Positions 1 to 7,721 of a stretch of 64,000 nt of DNA are shown piece by piece. Location of the stretch: positions 116,740 to 180,739 of the forward strand of contig NZ_BMMW01000005.1 of NCBI RefSeq assembly GCF_014646135.1. Direction: 5' to 3'. Source of the DNA: Nocardia camponoti (GTDB lineage Bacteria > Actinomycetota > Actinomycetes > Mycobacteriales > Mycobacteriaceae). The position numbers and the translations under genes were made by a program. The notes below the pieces were generated by a model, which saw only the letters and a list, made by a program, of their open reading frames with translations, was not told the origin of the DNA and did no database searches. The first letter of the stretch is position 1. Each line of letters begins with the position of its first letter.

Positions 1-92
1 GCAAGCGCGGCGTCGAGACGGGCACGCAGCTCGGCAGGCAGCGGCGGCAGTTCCGGCAGGCGGTCAATGGGTACGTCGACGGTCCAGGTCAC
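1..92 (-). CDS. aroG: Class II DAHP synthase, 5' end only
   Basis: This is the first 30 codons of a class II 3-deoxy-7-phosphoheptulonate synthase, which condenses phosphoenolpyruvate and erythrose 4-phosphate in the first step of the shikimate pathway. The translation begins VTWTVDVPIDRLPELPPLPA, which matches the N-terminus I know for M. tuberculosis AroG (Rv2178c). The start is GTG at 92-90: an in-frame TGA lies two codons upstream, and the nearby ATG at 96-94 is in another frame. The rest of the gene lies beyond the left edge. It is divergent from the RNase AS gene, with about 160 bp between the two starts. Confidence 0.88.
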   Translation of the reverse strand, partial: MTWTVDVPIDRLPELPPLPAELRARLDAAL

Positions 93-250
93 CCATCAAG
101 AATACGGACCCCCGCCGAGCAGGGCGCACTCGCGGTGAGGCTGACCCCGACCTGCCAACCACCCACCCCTGCGCGCGGATCGCCCGCGGGCGGAATAAGG
201 TCGAAGTCCATCCGTGAGCTAGGGCTCACCCGCACGAAGAGGCGATCTCC

Positions 251-748
251 CTGCGATATTTTTACGACACCGAATTCGTTGAGGACGGGAAGACGATCGA
301 TCTGATCTCGATCGGCGTCGCGTGTGAGGACGGCCGCGAATATTACGCGGTGTCAACCGAATTCGACGCGAGCAAAGCCGGTCCGTGGGTGCGCAAGAAC
401 GTGCTGCCGAAGCTGCCGCCGCCGAGTTCGCCGCTGTATCGCAGTCGCGCGCAAATCCGCGATGACCTGCTGAAGTTCTTCCTCCCGCGTCCTGGCGTCG
501 AACCGGAGCTGTGGGCGTGGGTCGCCGCGTACGACCACGTCGCGCTGTGCCAGTTGTGGGGTTCGATGACCGCCCTCCCCCGCGACCTGCCCCGCTACAC
601 CAACGAGCTACGCCAACACTGGGCAGCGCACGGCAACCCACCGCTGCCCCCGGCCCCGGAAGACGCGCACGACGCGTTAGCCGACGCCCGCCACAACTTG
701 GCGAAGTTCGAGGCAATAGAAACCCACCGCCGCACCCCCCGCCTTTAA
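251..748 (+). CDS. RNase AS-type polyadenylate-specific 3'-5' exoribonuclease
   Basis: The 165-aa product matches the DEDDh exoribonuclease Rv2179c (RNase AS), which degrades adenylate-rich RNA 3'-5'. The first metal-binding pair is in RYFYDTEF (D6, E8). Further acidic residues lie in AAYDHVALCQLWG, and the closing histidine/aspartate in HDALADARHN. The only start compatible with the family N-terminus is CTG at 251. An in-frame TGA sits at 215-217, no ATG, GTG or TTG lies between, and the next GTG (350) would delete the catalytic DxE. An AGAGG motif lies 8 nt before CTG. In M. tuberculosis this gene also neighbours aroG. It is convergent with qcrB across a palindromic terminator. Confidence 0.85.
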   Translation: MRYFYDTEFVEDGKTIDLISIGVACEDGREYYAVSTEFDASKAGPWVRKNVLPKLPPPSSPLYRSRAQIRDDLLKFFLPRPGVEPELWAWVAAYDHVALCQLWGSMTALPRDLPRYTNELRQHWAAHGNPPLPPAPEDAHDALADARHNLAKFEAIETHRRTPRL

Positions 749-766
749 CCCGCGAGAACACCAAAA

Positions 767-804
767 GCGAAGGCCCCGAATCGAATTCGATTCGGGGCCT
801 TCGC
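767..804. terminator. Perfect 38-bp palindrome, bidirectional terminator
   Basis: Two 19-base arms are exact reverse complements centred on GAATTC. It lies 18 bp after the RNase AS stop and 17 bp before the qcrB stop, so it serves both convergent genes. The downstream side is T-rich only weakly (CTTACTT). Confidence 0.85.
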
Positions 805-821
805 CTTACTTACTCAACAGC

Positions 822-2453
822 TCAGTGGCCGAACGGCTCACTGCTGTTCGCGATCGCCTGCTGCTCGGCGAGCACGGTGAGCATCTTGTGCTCCTCGTCC
901 TCCTCGATCTCAGCCCAGGTGTCGCCCTCAGCCTTCGGGTCGGCCCGCAAGAAGCTGCCGGTGCCCGGCGAGCCCGCCGAACCCAGCTTGTTCATCTTCT
1001 TCGGCACGTGCGCGCCCTGGTACTCGAGCGGCACCGCGTGGCCGTGCGAGTCGACGCCACCAAGCGGCTGGTGGACCTCGATGTACTCGCCGTGCGGGAG
1101 ACGCTTGATGACACCGGTTTCGATGCCGTGCTCAAGCACAGCGCGGTCGCTGCGCTGCAGACCAATGCAGAAGCGGTAGGTCACGAAGTACGCGATCGGC
1201 GGCAGCAGCAGCACACCGATACGACCGAACCAGGTGGTCGCGTTCAGCGAAATGTCGAACTTCAACGAGATGATGTCGTTGACACACGACAGCGTGAGCA
1301 CCACGTAGAACGCGATGGCCATCGCGCCGATGGCGGTACGCACTGGCACGTCGCGCGGACGCTGCAGCAGGTTGTGGTGCGCCGATGTGTCGCCGGTGAG
1401 GCGCTTCTCGATCCACGGGTAGGCGATCAGCAGCGTGAAGACCAGGCCCATCACGAGCGCGACCCAGAACACGGCGGGAACCGTGTAATTGCCCAGGTAG
1501 AGCTCCCACGGCGGCATCAAACGCGCCATGCCGTCGGTCCACATCATGTAGAAGTCAGGCTGCGAACCGGCCGAAACCTGCGACGGGTTGTACGGGCCAA
1601 GGTTCCAGATCGGGTTGATCTGGAGCACGCCACCCATGATGCCGACGATGCCGAGGGTGAACGCGAAGAACGCGCCCTGGTCAGCGGCGAACACCGGGAT
1701 GATGCGCGCGCCGACAACGTTGTTCTCGGTGCGGGCCGGGCCGGGGAACTGTGTGTGCTTCTGGTACCAGACCAGCGCGACGTGCGCGCCGATCAGCGCC
1801 AGGATGATGCCCGGCATCAACAGCACGTGCGCGACGTAGAGACGCGGGATGATGATGTCGCCGGGGAAGTCGCCAGCGAACATCAGCCAGTGAATCCAGG
1901 TACCGACGACCGGAACACCGATCACGATGCCCGAGAACGCGGCGCGCAGACCCGTACCCGACAGGAGGTCGTCGGGAAGCGAGTAACCGAAGAAGCCTTC
2001 GAACATCGCCAGAATCAGCAGCAGCGAGCCGATCACCCAGTTCGCTTCACGCGGCTTGCGGAACGCGCCGGTGAAGAAGATGCGGAACAGGTGGATGATG
2101 ATCGACGCCGCGAACAGCAGCGCTGCCCAGTGGTGAATCTGTCGGACGAACAGACCGCCACGCACCTCGAAGGAGATGTTGAGCGCGGTCTCGTACGCAC
2201 GCGACATGGTGACACCACGCAGCGGCTGGTACGCGCCGTCGTACACGACGTGTGCCATCGACGGATCGAAGAACAGCGTCAGGTACACACCCGACAGCAG
2301 CAGGATGATGAACGCGTACAGCGCGATCTCACCAAGCAGGAACGACCAGTGGGTCGGGAAGACCTTGTTGATCGACCGCTTCACGAACGCGGCGGCGCGG
2401 TACCGCTCGTCCATCTCGTTTGCCTGGTTGCCCAGGACGTTTGCCACGCTCAT
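822..2453 (-). CDS. qcrB: Cytochrome bc1 complex cytochrome b subunit
   Basis: The 543-aa polytopic membrane protein carries the two b hemes of the actinobacterial bcc complex, oxidises menaquinol and passes electrons through QcrA and QcrC to the aa3 oxidase. Paired histidine ligands are visible in the second and fourth helices (VRQIHHWAALL...IIIHLF and YVAHVLLM...GAHVALVW). Its length agrees with mycobacterial QcrB (about 549 aa). The long hydrophilic C-terminal tail is typical of actinobacteria. The ATG overlaps the qcrA stop as ATGA, so the genes are translationally coupled. It is the last gene of the ctaE-qcrC-qcrA-qcrB operon. Confidence 0.98.
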   Translation of the reverse strand: MSVANVLGNQANEMDERYRAAAFVKRSINKVFPTHWSFLLGEIALYAFIILLLSGVYLTLFFDPSMAHVVYDGAYQPLRGVTMSRAYETALNISFEVRGGLFVRQIHHWAALLFAASIIIHLFRIFFTGAFRKPREANWVIGSLLLILAMFEGFFGYSLPDDLLSGTGLRAAFSGIVIGVPVVGTWIHWLMFAGDFPGDIIIPRLYVAHVLLMPGIILALIGAHVALVWYQKHTQFPGPARTENNVVGARIIPVFAADQGAFFAFTLGIVGIMGGVLQINPIWNLGPYNPSQVSAGSQPDFYMMWTDGMARLMPPWELYLGNYTVPAVFWVALVMGLVFTLLIAYPWIEKRLTGDTSAHHNLLQRPRDVPVRTAIGAMAIAFYVVLTLSCVNDIISLKFDISLNATTWFGRIGVLLLPPIAYFVTYRFCIGLQRSDRAVLEHGIETGVIKRLPHGEYIEVHQPLGGVDSHGHAVPLEYQGAHVPKKMNKLGSAGSPGTGSFLRADPKAEGDTWAEIEEDEEHKMLTVLAEQQAIANSSEPFGH

Positions 2454-3589
2454 GAACGACGCTCCCAGAAGGCCGGGCCGAGCGGCTCGATGAAGTCGCC
2501 GTTAGCGACCAGGAAGCCCTCGGAGTTGACGGTGATCGGCAGCTGAGGCAGTGCGCGGGCGGCCGGACCGAAGACCGGCTTGCCCCACTCGGTCGCCGAG
2601 AACTGCGACTGGTGGCACGGGCACAGGATTCGGTTGGTCTGCTGCTCGAAAAGCGAAGTGGGGCAACCGAGGTGGGTGCAGATCTTCGAGTAGGCGAAGT
2701 AGTCGCCGAAGTTGAAGCTCTCCTGGCCCTTACGCTTGATGGCTTTTTCCGCATCGGCGGTGCGCAGACGAATCAGCATGACCGCGTTGCGGATACCGCG
2801 CAGCGACTGGAGGGTGGCGTGGGAGTCGCCGCGCCACTTTTCCTTCCACGGGAACACGGTTTCCATGCCACCGGCATCGAGATCCTCGGGCCGCACGAGG
2901 ACGACGTCCTCGGGGCGACCGGTGTCGCGACGGATGTAGATGGTCTCGCCGGGGTAGTCCGGGGTCCAGCCCGAAACCCACAGGTCCGACTTATCGCCCT
3001 TGGCCCACGGGTTCTTGACCATGCCACCGATGAAGACCAGCGCCGAACCGATGCCGAGCACACCAACGCCAGCGCCGGCGGTGCCGAGGATCATCTTGCG
3101 ACGACCCAGGGTCGACTCGTCGAGCGCCTCGGTGAGTTCGGCGACAAGCGTCTTGCGGGCGACCTCGTCGGACGGGCCGTCGTGACGCTGCTGGATCGAG
3201 ATCTCAGCGGGGATGAACTTCTTACGGATCAGCACGACCGCGATACCGATGACGAGCACCGCGATACCGAAGGTGACACCGATCAGCGGGGTGAACAGCG
3301 CGTAGCGGGTCTGGCCCGAGTCGCCGACACCCTTCCACTCCCACGGCCAAAACAGGAACACGCCGATCAGCGCGGCACCGAAGATGCCGGAGAGGGCGAA
3401 CCAGAACGCGACAGCGCGCTCAGCACGCTTCTCCGCGCGGGTGCCCGGCACCGGCCAGCGCTGCTGGCGGTAGACGACGTCGACGTCGTCGAGCTTCACG
3501 CCGAGCGCGGCGAGCTGCTCAGTGCTCATCGAGTCCAGTTCGGCCTCGGTGGGTTCGCGACCCATGTCGCTGTGCTCCTGTCCACTCAT
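2450..3589 (-). CDS. qcrA: Cytochrome bc1 complex Rieske iron-sulfur subunit
   Basis: The 379-aa product holds the [2Fe-2S] cluster that takes electrons from menaquinol. The cluster motifs are CTHLGC and CPCHQSQF near the C-terminus. Three hydrophobic segments lie in the N-terminal half, as in other actinobacterial QcrA. The start was set at ATG 3589 because it overlaps the qcrC stop as ATGA and opens with MSGQEHSD. An upstream in-frame extension would lie entirely within qcrC and is not family-like. The stop overlaps the qcrB ATG. Confidence 0.97.
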   Translation of the reverse strand: MSGQEHSDMGREPTEAELDSMSTEQLAALGVKLDDVDVVYRQQRWPVPGTRAEKRAERAVAFWFALSGIFGAALIGVFLFWPWEWKGVGDSGQTRYALFTPLIGVTFGIAVLVIGIAVVLIRKKFIPAEISIQQRHDGPSDEVARKTLVAELTEALDESTLGRRKMILGTAGAGVGVLGIGSALVFIGGMVKNPWAKGDKSDLWVSGWTPDYPGETIYIRRDTGRPEDVVLVRPEDLDAGGMETVFPWKEKWRGDSHATLQSLRGIRNAVMLIRLRTADAEKAIKRKGQESFNFGDYFAYSKICTHLGCPTSLFEQQTNRILCPCHQSQFSATEWGKPVFGPAARALPQLPITVNSEGFLVANGDFIEPLGPAFWERRS

Positions 3590-4449
3590 GAGCGGGATCC
3601 GATCCAGATAGCGGCACCCACAACAGCGGTGATGCCGATGACCCAGATCGCGAGTCCTTCGGTCGCCGGACCGAATCCGCCCAGATCCCAACCGCCGGGA
3701 GACTTCTCCTCGGCGGAGTTCTTGACGTAGGCGACGATGTCGCGCTTCTCTTCGGGCGAAAGCTGCCGGTCGGAGAACTTAGGCATGTTCTGCGGGCCGG
3801 TGAGCATCGCGTCGTAAATCTGCTGCTCGCTGGCGGGCTCAAGCGGCGGGGCGAACTTGCCGCCCGACAGCGCGCCACCGCGACCGGTGAAGTTGTGGCA
3901 CGACGCGCAGTTCATGCGGAACAGTTCCGAACCGCGCGCGACGTCGTCGCCACGCAGCGAGCCCTGGGCGATTTCGCCGTTGGCGTCACGCACGACCGAC
4001 GGGCCACCGCCGTTAGCGGCGACGTACGCGCCGAGTGCGTCGGTCTGGTGCTCGTCGAACTTGGCGGGCTTGCGGACGGCCTGAGCGCCGTTGGCGGCCA
4101 TGGGCATACGACCCGACGACACCTGGAAGTACACGGCCGCCTCGCCGACGCCGATCAGCGTCGGGCCACGGTCGGGCACACCCTGGAGGTTCGCACCGTG
4201 GCAGGTGATGCAGGAGGTGTCGTAAAGCTGCTTGCCTTCGCGAATCAGCGCCGCTTGGTCCTCATGCGCTGTCGCGACCTGAGCCTGGGGGGTGAGTGCG
4301 GTGGCCAAGAAGCCGGCTCCGACCAGACCGATCAGCAACGCGAGACCACTGGCGACACGACGACGAACGCGGCGCTGCTTACGCATCTTGGCAGCCTGGC
4401 CATTGCCGAGACCTGCTGGCTCGGGGGCCGACGGGGGAGATGAACTCAT
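3586..4449 (-). CDS. qcrC: Diheme cytochrome c subunit of the bcc complex
   Basis: The 287-aa diheme cytochrome c links the bc1 part directly to the aa3 oxidase, replacing a soluble cytochrome c. Two heme c sites are visible, CITCH and CASCH. There is an N-terminal anchor (about residues 28-50) and a C-terminal hydrophobic helix ending IWIGSRS. The start at ATG 4449 is preceded by AAGGGA. It sits 61 bp after ctaE in the same operon and overlaps qcrA by 4 bp. Confidence 0.97.
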   Translation of the reverse strand: MSSSPPSAPEPAGLGNGQAAKMRKQRRVRRRVASGLALLIGLVGAGFLATALTPQAQVATAHEDQAALIREGKQLYDTSCITCHGANLQGVPDRGPTLIGVGEAAVYFQVSSGRMPMAANGAQAVRKPAKFDEHQTDALGAYVAANGGGPSVVRDANGEIAQGSLRGDDVARGSELFRMNCASCHNFTGRGGALSGGKFAPPLEPASEQQIYDAMLTGPQNMPKFSDRQLSPEEKRDIVAYVKNSAEEKSPGGWDLGGFGPATEGLAIWVIGITAVVGAAIWIGSRS

Positions 4450-4510
4450 CTGTGTCCCTTTGGAGTAGACGGAACCGACTTGTACGAATGCTGTGCGCGG
4501 GCCCAGCGAC

Positions 4511-5122
4511 CTAGCGGATGAAGTAGATCGTCGCGAACAGCGCGATCCAGACGATGTCAACGAAGTGCCAGTAGTACGACACCACGATCGCCGCGGTGGC
4601 CTGGGCCGGGGTGAACTTGCTGAGCTTGGTGCGAACGAGCAAGAACACGAACGCGATCAGACCGCCGATCACGTGCAGGCCGTGGAAGCCGGTGGTGATG
4701 TAGAAGACCGAGCCGTAGGCGCTGGAAGAGATCGACGTGCCCTCGTGGACCAGGTGGTAGTACTCGTAGCCCTGGCCAGCGACGAAGAACGCGCCCATGA
4801 ACAGGGTGATCGTGTACCAGCGACGCAGGCCGAACACGTCGCCACGCTCAGCGGCGAACACACCCATCTGGCAAGTGAACGAGGAGGCGACAAGCACGGC
4901 CGTCACCGGAACTGCCAGACCGAGATTGAGCTCGGTCGGCTCCGGGGGCCAGTGCCCATGCGCCTGCGCACGAGCAACGAAGTACATGGCGAACAGGCCG
5001 GCGAAGAACATCAGCTCGCTCGACAGCCAGATGATGGTTCCGACGCTGACCATGTTGGGCCGGTTCAGCGAATGCACACGCTGAGTAATGGCCGATCCTG
5101 GGGTGCCTACTGCGGTCGTCAC
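4511..5122 (-). CDS. ctaE: Cytochrome c oxidase subunit 3
   Basis: The 203-aa five-helix subunit III of the aa3 oxidase is the same length as the M. tuberculosis protein. Family signatures include HSLNRPNMVSVGTI, FTCQMGVFAAERGD and YYWHFVDIVWI. The GTG at 5122 gives the family N-terminus VTTAVGTPGSAIT; longer in-frame versions add residues without family character. It is the first gene of the respiratory operon with qcrC, qcrA and qcrB. The promoter must lie in 5123-5345, which also holds the palindrome GTACCCGGGTAC. Confidence 0.97.
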   Translation of the reverse strand: MTTAVGTPGSAITQRVHSLNRPNMVSVGTIIWLSSELMFFAGLFAMYFVARAQAHGHWPPEPTELNLGLAVPVTAVLVASSFTCQMGVFAAERGDVFGLRRWYTITLFMGAFFVAGQGYEYYHLVHEGTSISSSAYGSVFYITTGFHGLHVIGGLIAFVFLLVRTKLSKFTPAQATAAIVVSYYWHFVDIVWIALFATIYFIR

Positions 5123-5345
5123 GGGGTAAGTATGACTCTTCGTAGTACGACAGCTGTACCCGGGTACGAAAGTTTGTGCCGCGAATCGGAAATGCCAGGT
5201 ACAGAGGGGGTCTGCCTGCCGGTGTCGGCGTGTTGGCACCGATTTGGGAGGACCCGATGATCTTGGCTGGTCAGCTCAAGCGCGACGCTCGCTGCTCGAT
5301 TGTGACAGCGTTGGATGTGGAAAAGCTGAGGACAGGAGAGCGGAC

Positions 5346-5747
5346 ATGGTCGTTTCGCGAATGTGGCGGCGATTTTTCGGCGAGCGCACCGAGGCGCTTG
5401 ACCCGGATCGCACTGATTTGGTGATCGTTGTTTCGAGTTTCGACGATGTTGAGTCGTGTTCGAGCGTGCTTGACCGGTCCGACGAACTCGACCGCGACGC
5501 GCCCGCGCTGCTGCGGCATCATCTGCGCCTGCCCGCGGCACAGACCGACGCGGCGGTCGAGATTGCCGGCTACGACGGATACACGCGCGGCGCGTCGACC
5601 GACGACGGGCTGATCTTGCAGCGCGTACAGGTGCTCGATCCGCTTTCCTGTTCGCAGGAACGGTCGCGCATGGCCGGGCTGGCCGCGCGGCACGACGGCA
5701 CCGCGCTCGGTTGGGATGCGATGCAACCGCCGCGCGGCGCCCATTAA
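5346..5747 (+). CDS. Conserved hypothetical protein, possibly RraB-like
   Basis: The 133-aa soluble protein begins MVVSRMWRRFFGERTE. It is preceded by GGAGAG about 7 nt before ATG 5346. The C-terminal stretch QERSRMAGLAARHDGTALGW recalls the RraB-type (RNase E inhibitor) domain seen in small actinobacterial proteins. That assignment is from memory and weak. It lies 64 bp upstream of trpD on the same strand and may be cotranscribed with it. No catalytic motif is obvious. Confidence 0.6.
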   Translation: MVVSRMWRRFFGERTEALDPDRTDLVIVVSSFDDVESCSSVLDRSDELDRDAPALLRHHLRLPAAQTDAAVEIAGYDGYTRGASTDDGLILQRVQVLDPLSCSQERSRMAGLAARHDGTALGWDAMQPPRGAH

Positions 5748-5811
5748 GCTGCTTTATCGAGCGAAACCGGTCGCGTCCGCGACGGCGTGTCGAAGGAAAG
5801 AAGCTAAGCGA

Positions 5812-6873
5812 ATGAGCGTGCGCAGCTGGCCCCAAGTGTTGGGAACCCTCGCCGATGGTGGCGACTTGGCCGCGGACGACACCACCTGGGTGATCGAGGA
5901 AATCTTCAGCGACAACGCGACGCCCGCCCAGATCGCGGCATTCGGGGTCGCGATGAAGATCAAGGGCCCGACGCCAACCGAACTCGCCGGGCTTGTCGCT
6001 GGCATGTTGGCGCGCGCGCCGAAGGTCACCATCGACGGCGATGCTGTCGACATCGTCGGCACCGGCGGTGACCGGTCGGGGTCGGTGAACATCTCGACGA
6101 TGTCGTCGGTTGTCGTCGCGGCCGCGGGCGCGCCCGTGGTCAAGCATGGCAACCGCGCCGCCTCGTCAAAGGCCGGTGGCGCGGACGTGCTTGAGGCGCT
6201 TGGCGTGAAGTTGGCGCTGGGGCCAGATTCGGTCGCGCGGTCGGTCGCGGAGGCGGGCATCGGGTTCTGTTTCGCGCCGATGTTCCATTCGGGGTTGCGC
6301 TTCGCCGGACCGGCACGCAAGGAGATCGGCATTCCGACGGTCTTCAATGTGCTTGGGCCGCTTACTAATCCGGCCCAGCCGCGCGCCGCGCTCGTCGGGT
6401 GCGCGTTCACCGACCTCGTGCCCGCGCTCGCTGGCGTGTTCGCCGAACGCGGTGCTGGCGCGCTTGTGGTTCGTGGGCGCGACGGGCTAGACGAAATCAC
6501 GACCTCGGACGTGACCGATGTGTGGGTTGTCGCTGGTGGGAAGGTGCGCCAGACCGTCATCGACCCGACCGCCCTCGGCATCGCGCGCGTGTCACTTGAC
6601 GAACTGCGCGGTGGCGACGCGGCCGAGAACGCGCGCGTCGCGAACGCGGTGTTCGCGGGCGACGCCGGTGCGGTGCGCGACGCGGTCGTGCTGAACTCGG
6701 CGGCAGCCTTGGTTGCCTACGACCTTTCGCGCGGCATTGGCGACGTCGACGCCGACCTCGACGCCGCACTGCTGGCCGCGATCGACCGCGCCGCCGCCGC
6801 GATCGACAGCGGCGCGGCAGCGAAACTGCTGGCCAACTGGGCGGAACTGACCCAGACGTTGGGCGAGAAGTAG
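5812..6873 (+). CDS. trpD: Anthranilate phosphoribosyltransferase
   Basis: The 353-aa enzyme transfers phosphoribose from PRPP to anthranilate, the second step of tryptophan synthesis. The PRPP/metal loop GTGGDRSGSVNIST is clear, followed by KHGNRAASSKAGGADVLEALG and the glycine-rich NVLGPLTNPA. The start at ATG 5812 follows GAAGGAAAG; it opens MSVRSWPQVLGTL. It converges with the trpF-like gene, leaving only 12 bp between stops, and no clear terminator was found. Confidence 0.97.
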   Translation: MSVRSWPQVLGTLADGGDLAADDTTWVIEEIFSDNATPAQIAAFGVAMKIKGPTPTELAGLVAGMLARAPKVTIDGDAVDIVGTGGDRSGSVNISTMSSVVVAAAGAPVVKHGNRAASSKAGGADVLEALGVKLALGPDSVARSVAEAGIGFCFAPMFHSGLRFAGPARKEIGIPTVFNVLGPLTNPAQPRAALVGCAFTDLVPALAGVFAERGAGALVVRGRDGLDEITTSDVTDVWVVAGGKVRQTVIDPTALGIARVSLDELRGGDAAENARVANAVFAGDAGAVRDAVVLNSAAALVAYDLSRGIGDVDADLDAALLAAIDRAAAAIDSGAAAKLLANWAELTQTLGEK

Positions 6874-6885
6874 AGGAGGGTCGCG

Positions 6886-7428
6886 CTAACGTTCGGTCGC
6901 GGCCTTGAAGCGTTCCATCGCATCGCGGCTCTTCACGCCCGGCGCGATTTCCACCGAGCTTGAGACGTCGACACCGTAGGGCGCGTATTCGGTAATCAAC
7001 GCGCCCACGTTGTCGGCCGACAGCCCGCCAGCAAGCACAAGGCGACCAGGCACCGTTCGCACCCATTCCGGGAATTCCTCGAACACCCCCGACCCGGCGC
7101 TGGCGTCGTAAAAGAAGTAGGACGACTCTTGGCCGGGTTCGGGCGGGGTCGATGACGCGTACGCCAGGTTGGCCCGTGGCGACCACTGATATAGCTGCGC
7201 GACGTCGAACGCGTCGACCGCGTCGGCGACCTCATCCTCGGTAAAGGCGACGAGGAAGCTCGTAATCCCTTGCGCGCGAGCGTAATTCGCGAGTTCACGC
7301 GCGCGAGCGGGTTCGCGGTACCGCTTGCTCTTGGCGGTGCCAACCACCCCGATCGCGTCGTAGCCAAGCTCGACGGCCCAGTCGATCTGTTCCTCGGTCG
7401 TGAGCCCGCAGACTTTCGTGAAGGTCAT
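6886..7428 (-). CDS. trpF: Phosphoribosylanthranilate isomerase-like (TrpF family)
   Basis: This 180-aa TIM-barrel protein aligns with phosphoribosylanthranilate isomerase, which converts PRA to CdRP after TrpD. The catalytic cysteine is in FTKVCGLT near the N-terminus. The general acid is the aspartate in FFYDASAGSG, and phosphate-binding segments are LVLAGGLSADNV and GVDVSSSVE. The usual QLHG motif is replaced by QLYQWSP, and the protein is about 25 residues shorter than typical TrpF. Many Mycobacteriales lack a separate TrpF because PriA does both reactions, so a stand-alone copy facing trpD is notable. Its ATG abuts the stop of the RAM-domain gene. Confidence 0.8.
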   Translation of the reverse strand: MTFTKVCGLTTEEQIDWAVELGYDAIGVVGTAKSKRYREPARARELANYARAQGITSFLVAFTEDEVADAVDAFDVAQLYQWSPRANLAYASSTPPEPGQESSYFFYDASAGSGVFEEFPEWVRTVPGRLVLAGGLSADNVGALITEYAPYGVDVSSSVEIAPGVKSRDAMERFKAATER

Positions 7429-7704
7429 CTACTCCCCCAGCGAGAAGCCGGCTTCGACGTCCGAGCTGGAGTAGGACCGGAACGCGATGTGGGTGGTAGT
7501 CCGCAGGACGCCTTCAACCTTGTCGATTCCGCTCGTGACCACTTCGGCGATCTGTTCGTGGTCGCGCACCCGGACGATGGCGATGAGGTCGACATCGCCA
7601 GCGCAGGAGTACACCTCAGCGACGCCGGGGGTGTCGGCAAGGGCCTTCGCGGTTTCGGGGATGCGACTGTTGTCGGCGGAGATCAGCACGATCGCGGTAA
7701 TCAT
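7429..7704 (-). CDS. Stand-alone Lrp/AsnC ligand-binding (RAM) domain protein
   Basis: The 91-aa protein is a single RAM/ACT-like alpha-beta domain, with ITAIVLISADNS at the first strand and GVAEVYSCAGDVDLIAIVRV at the hairpin. It has no helix-turn-helix, so it cannot bind DNA in the way full Lrp does. Such proteins usually bind amino acids and may pair with full-length Lrp regulators. The stop directly precedes the trpF ATG with no gap, which suggests a two-gene unit tied to tryptophan or amino-acid sensing; the link is inference. Confidence 0.85.
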   Translation of the reverse strand: MITAIVLISADNSRIPETAKALADTPGVAEVYSCAGDVDLIAIVRVRDHEQIAEVVTSGIDKVEGVLRTTTHIAFRSYSSSDVEAGFSLGE

Positions 7705-7721
7705 GGGGCAATTATGGTCGC

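Noticed and set aside
5257..5424. 55-aa frame with GGGAGG before ATG 5257
   Set aside because: It overlaps the start of the better supported 133-aa gene in another frame and ends in sequence without protein character.
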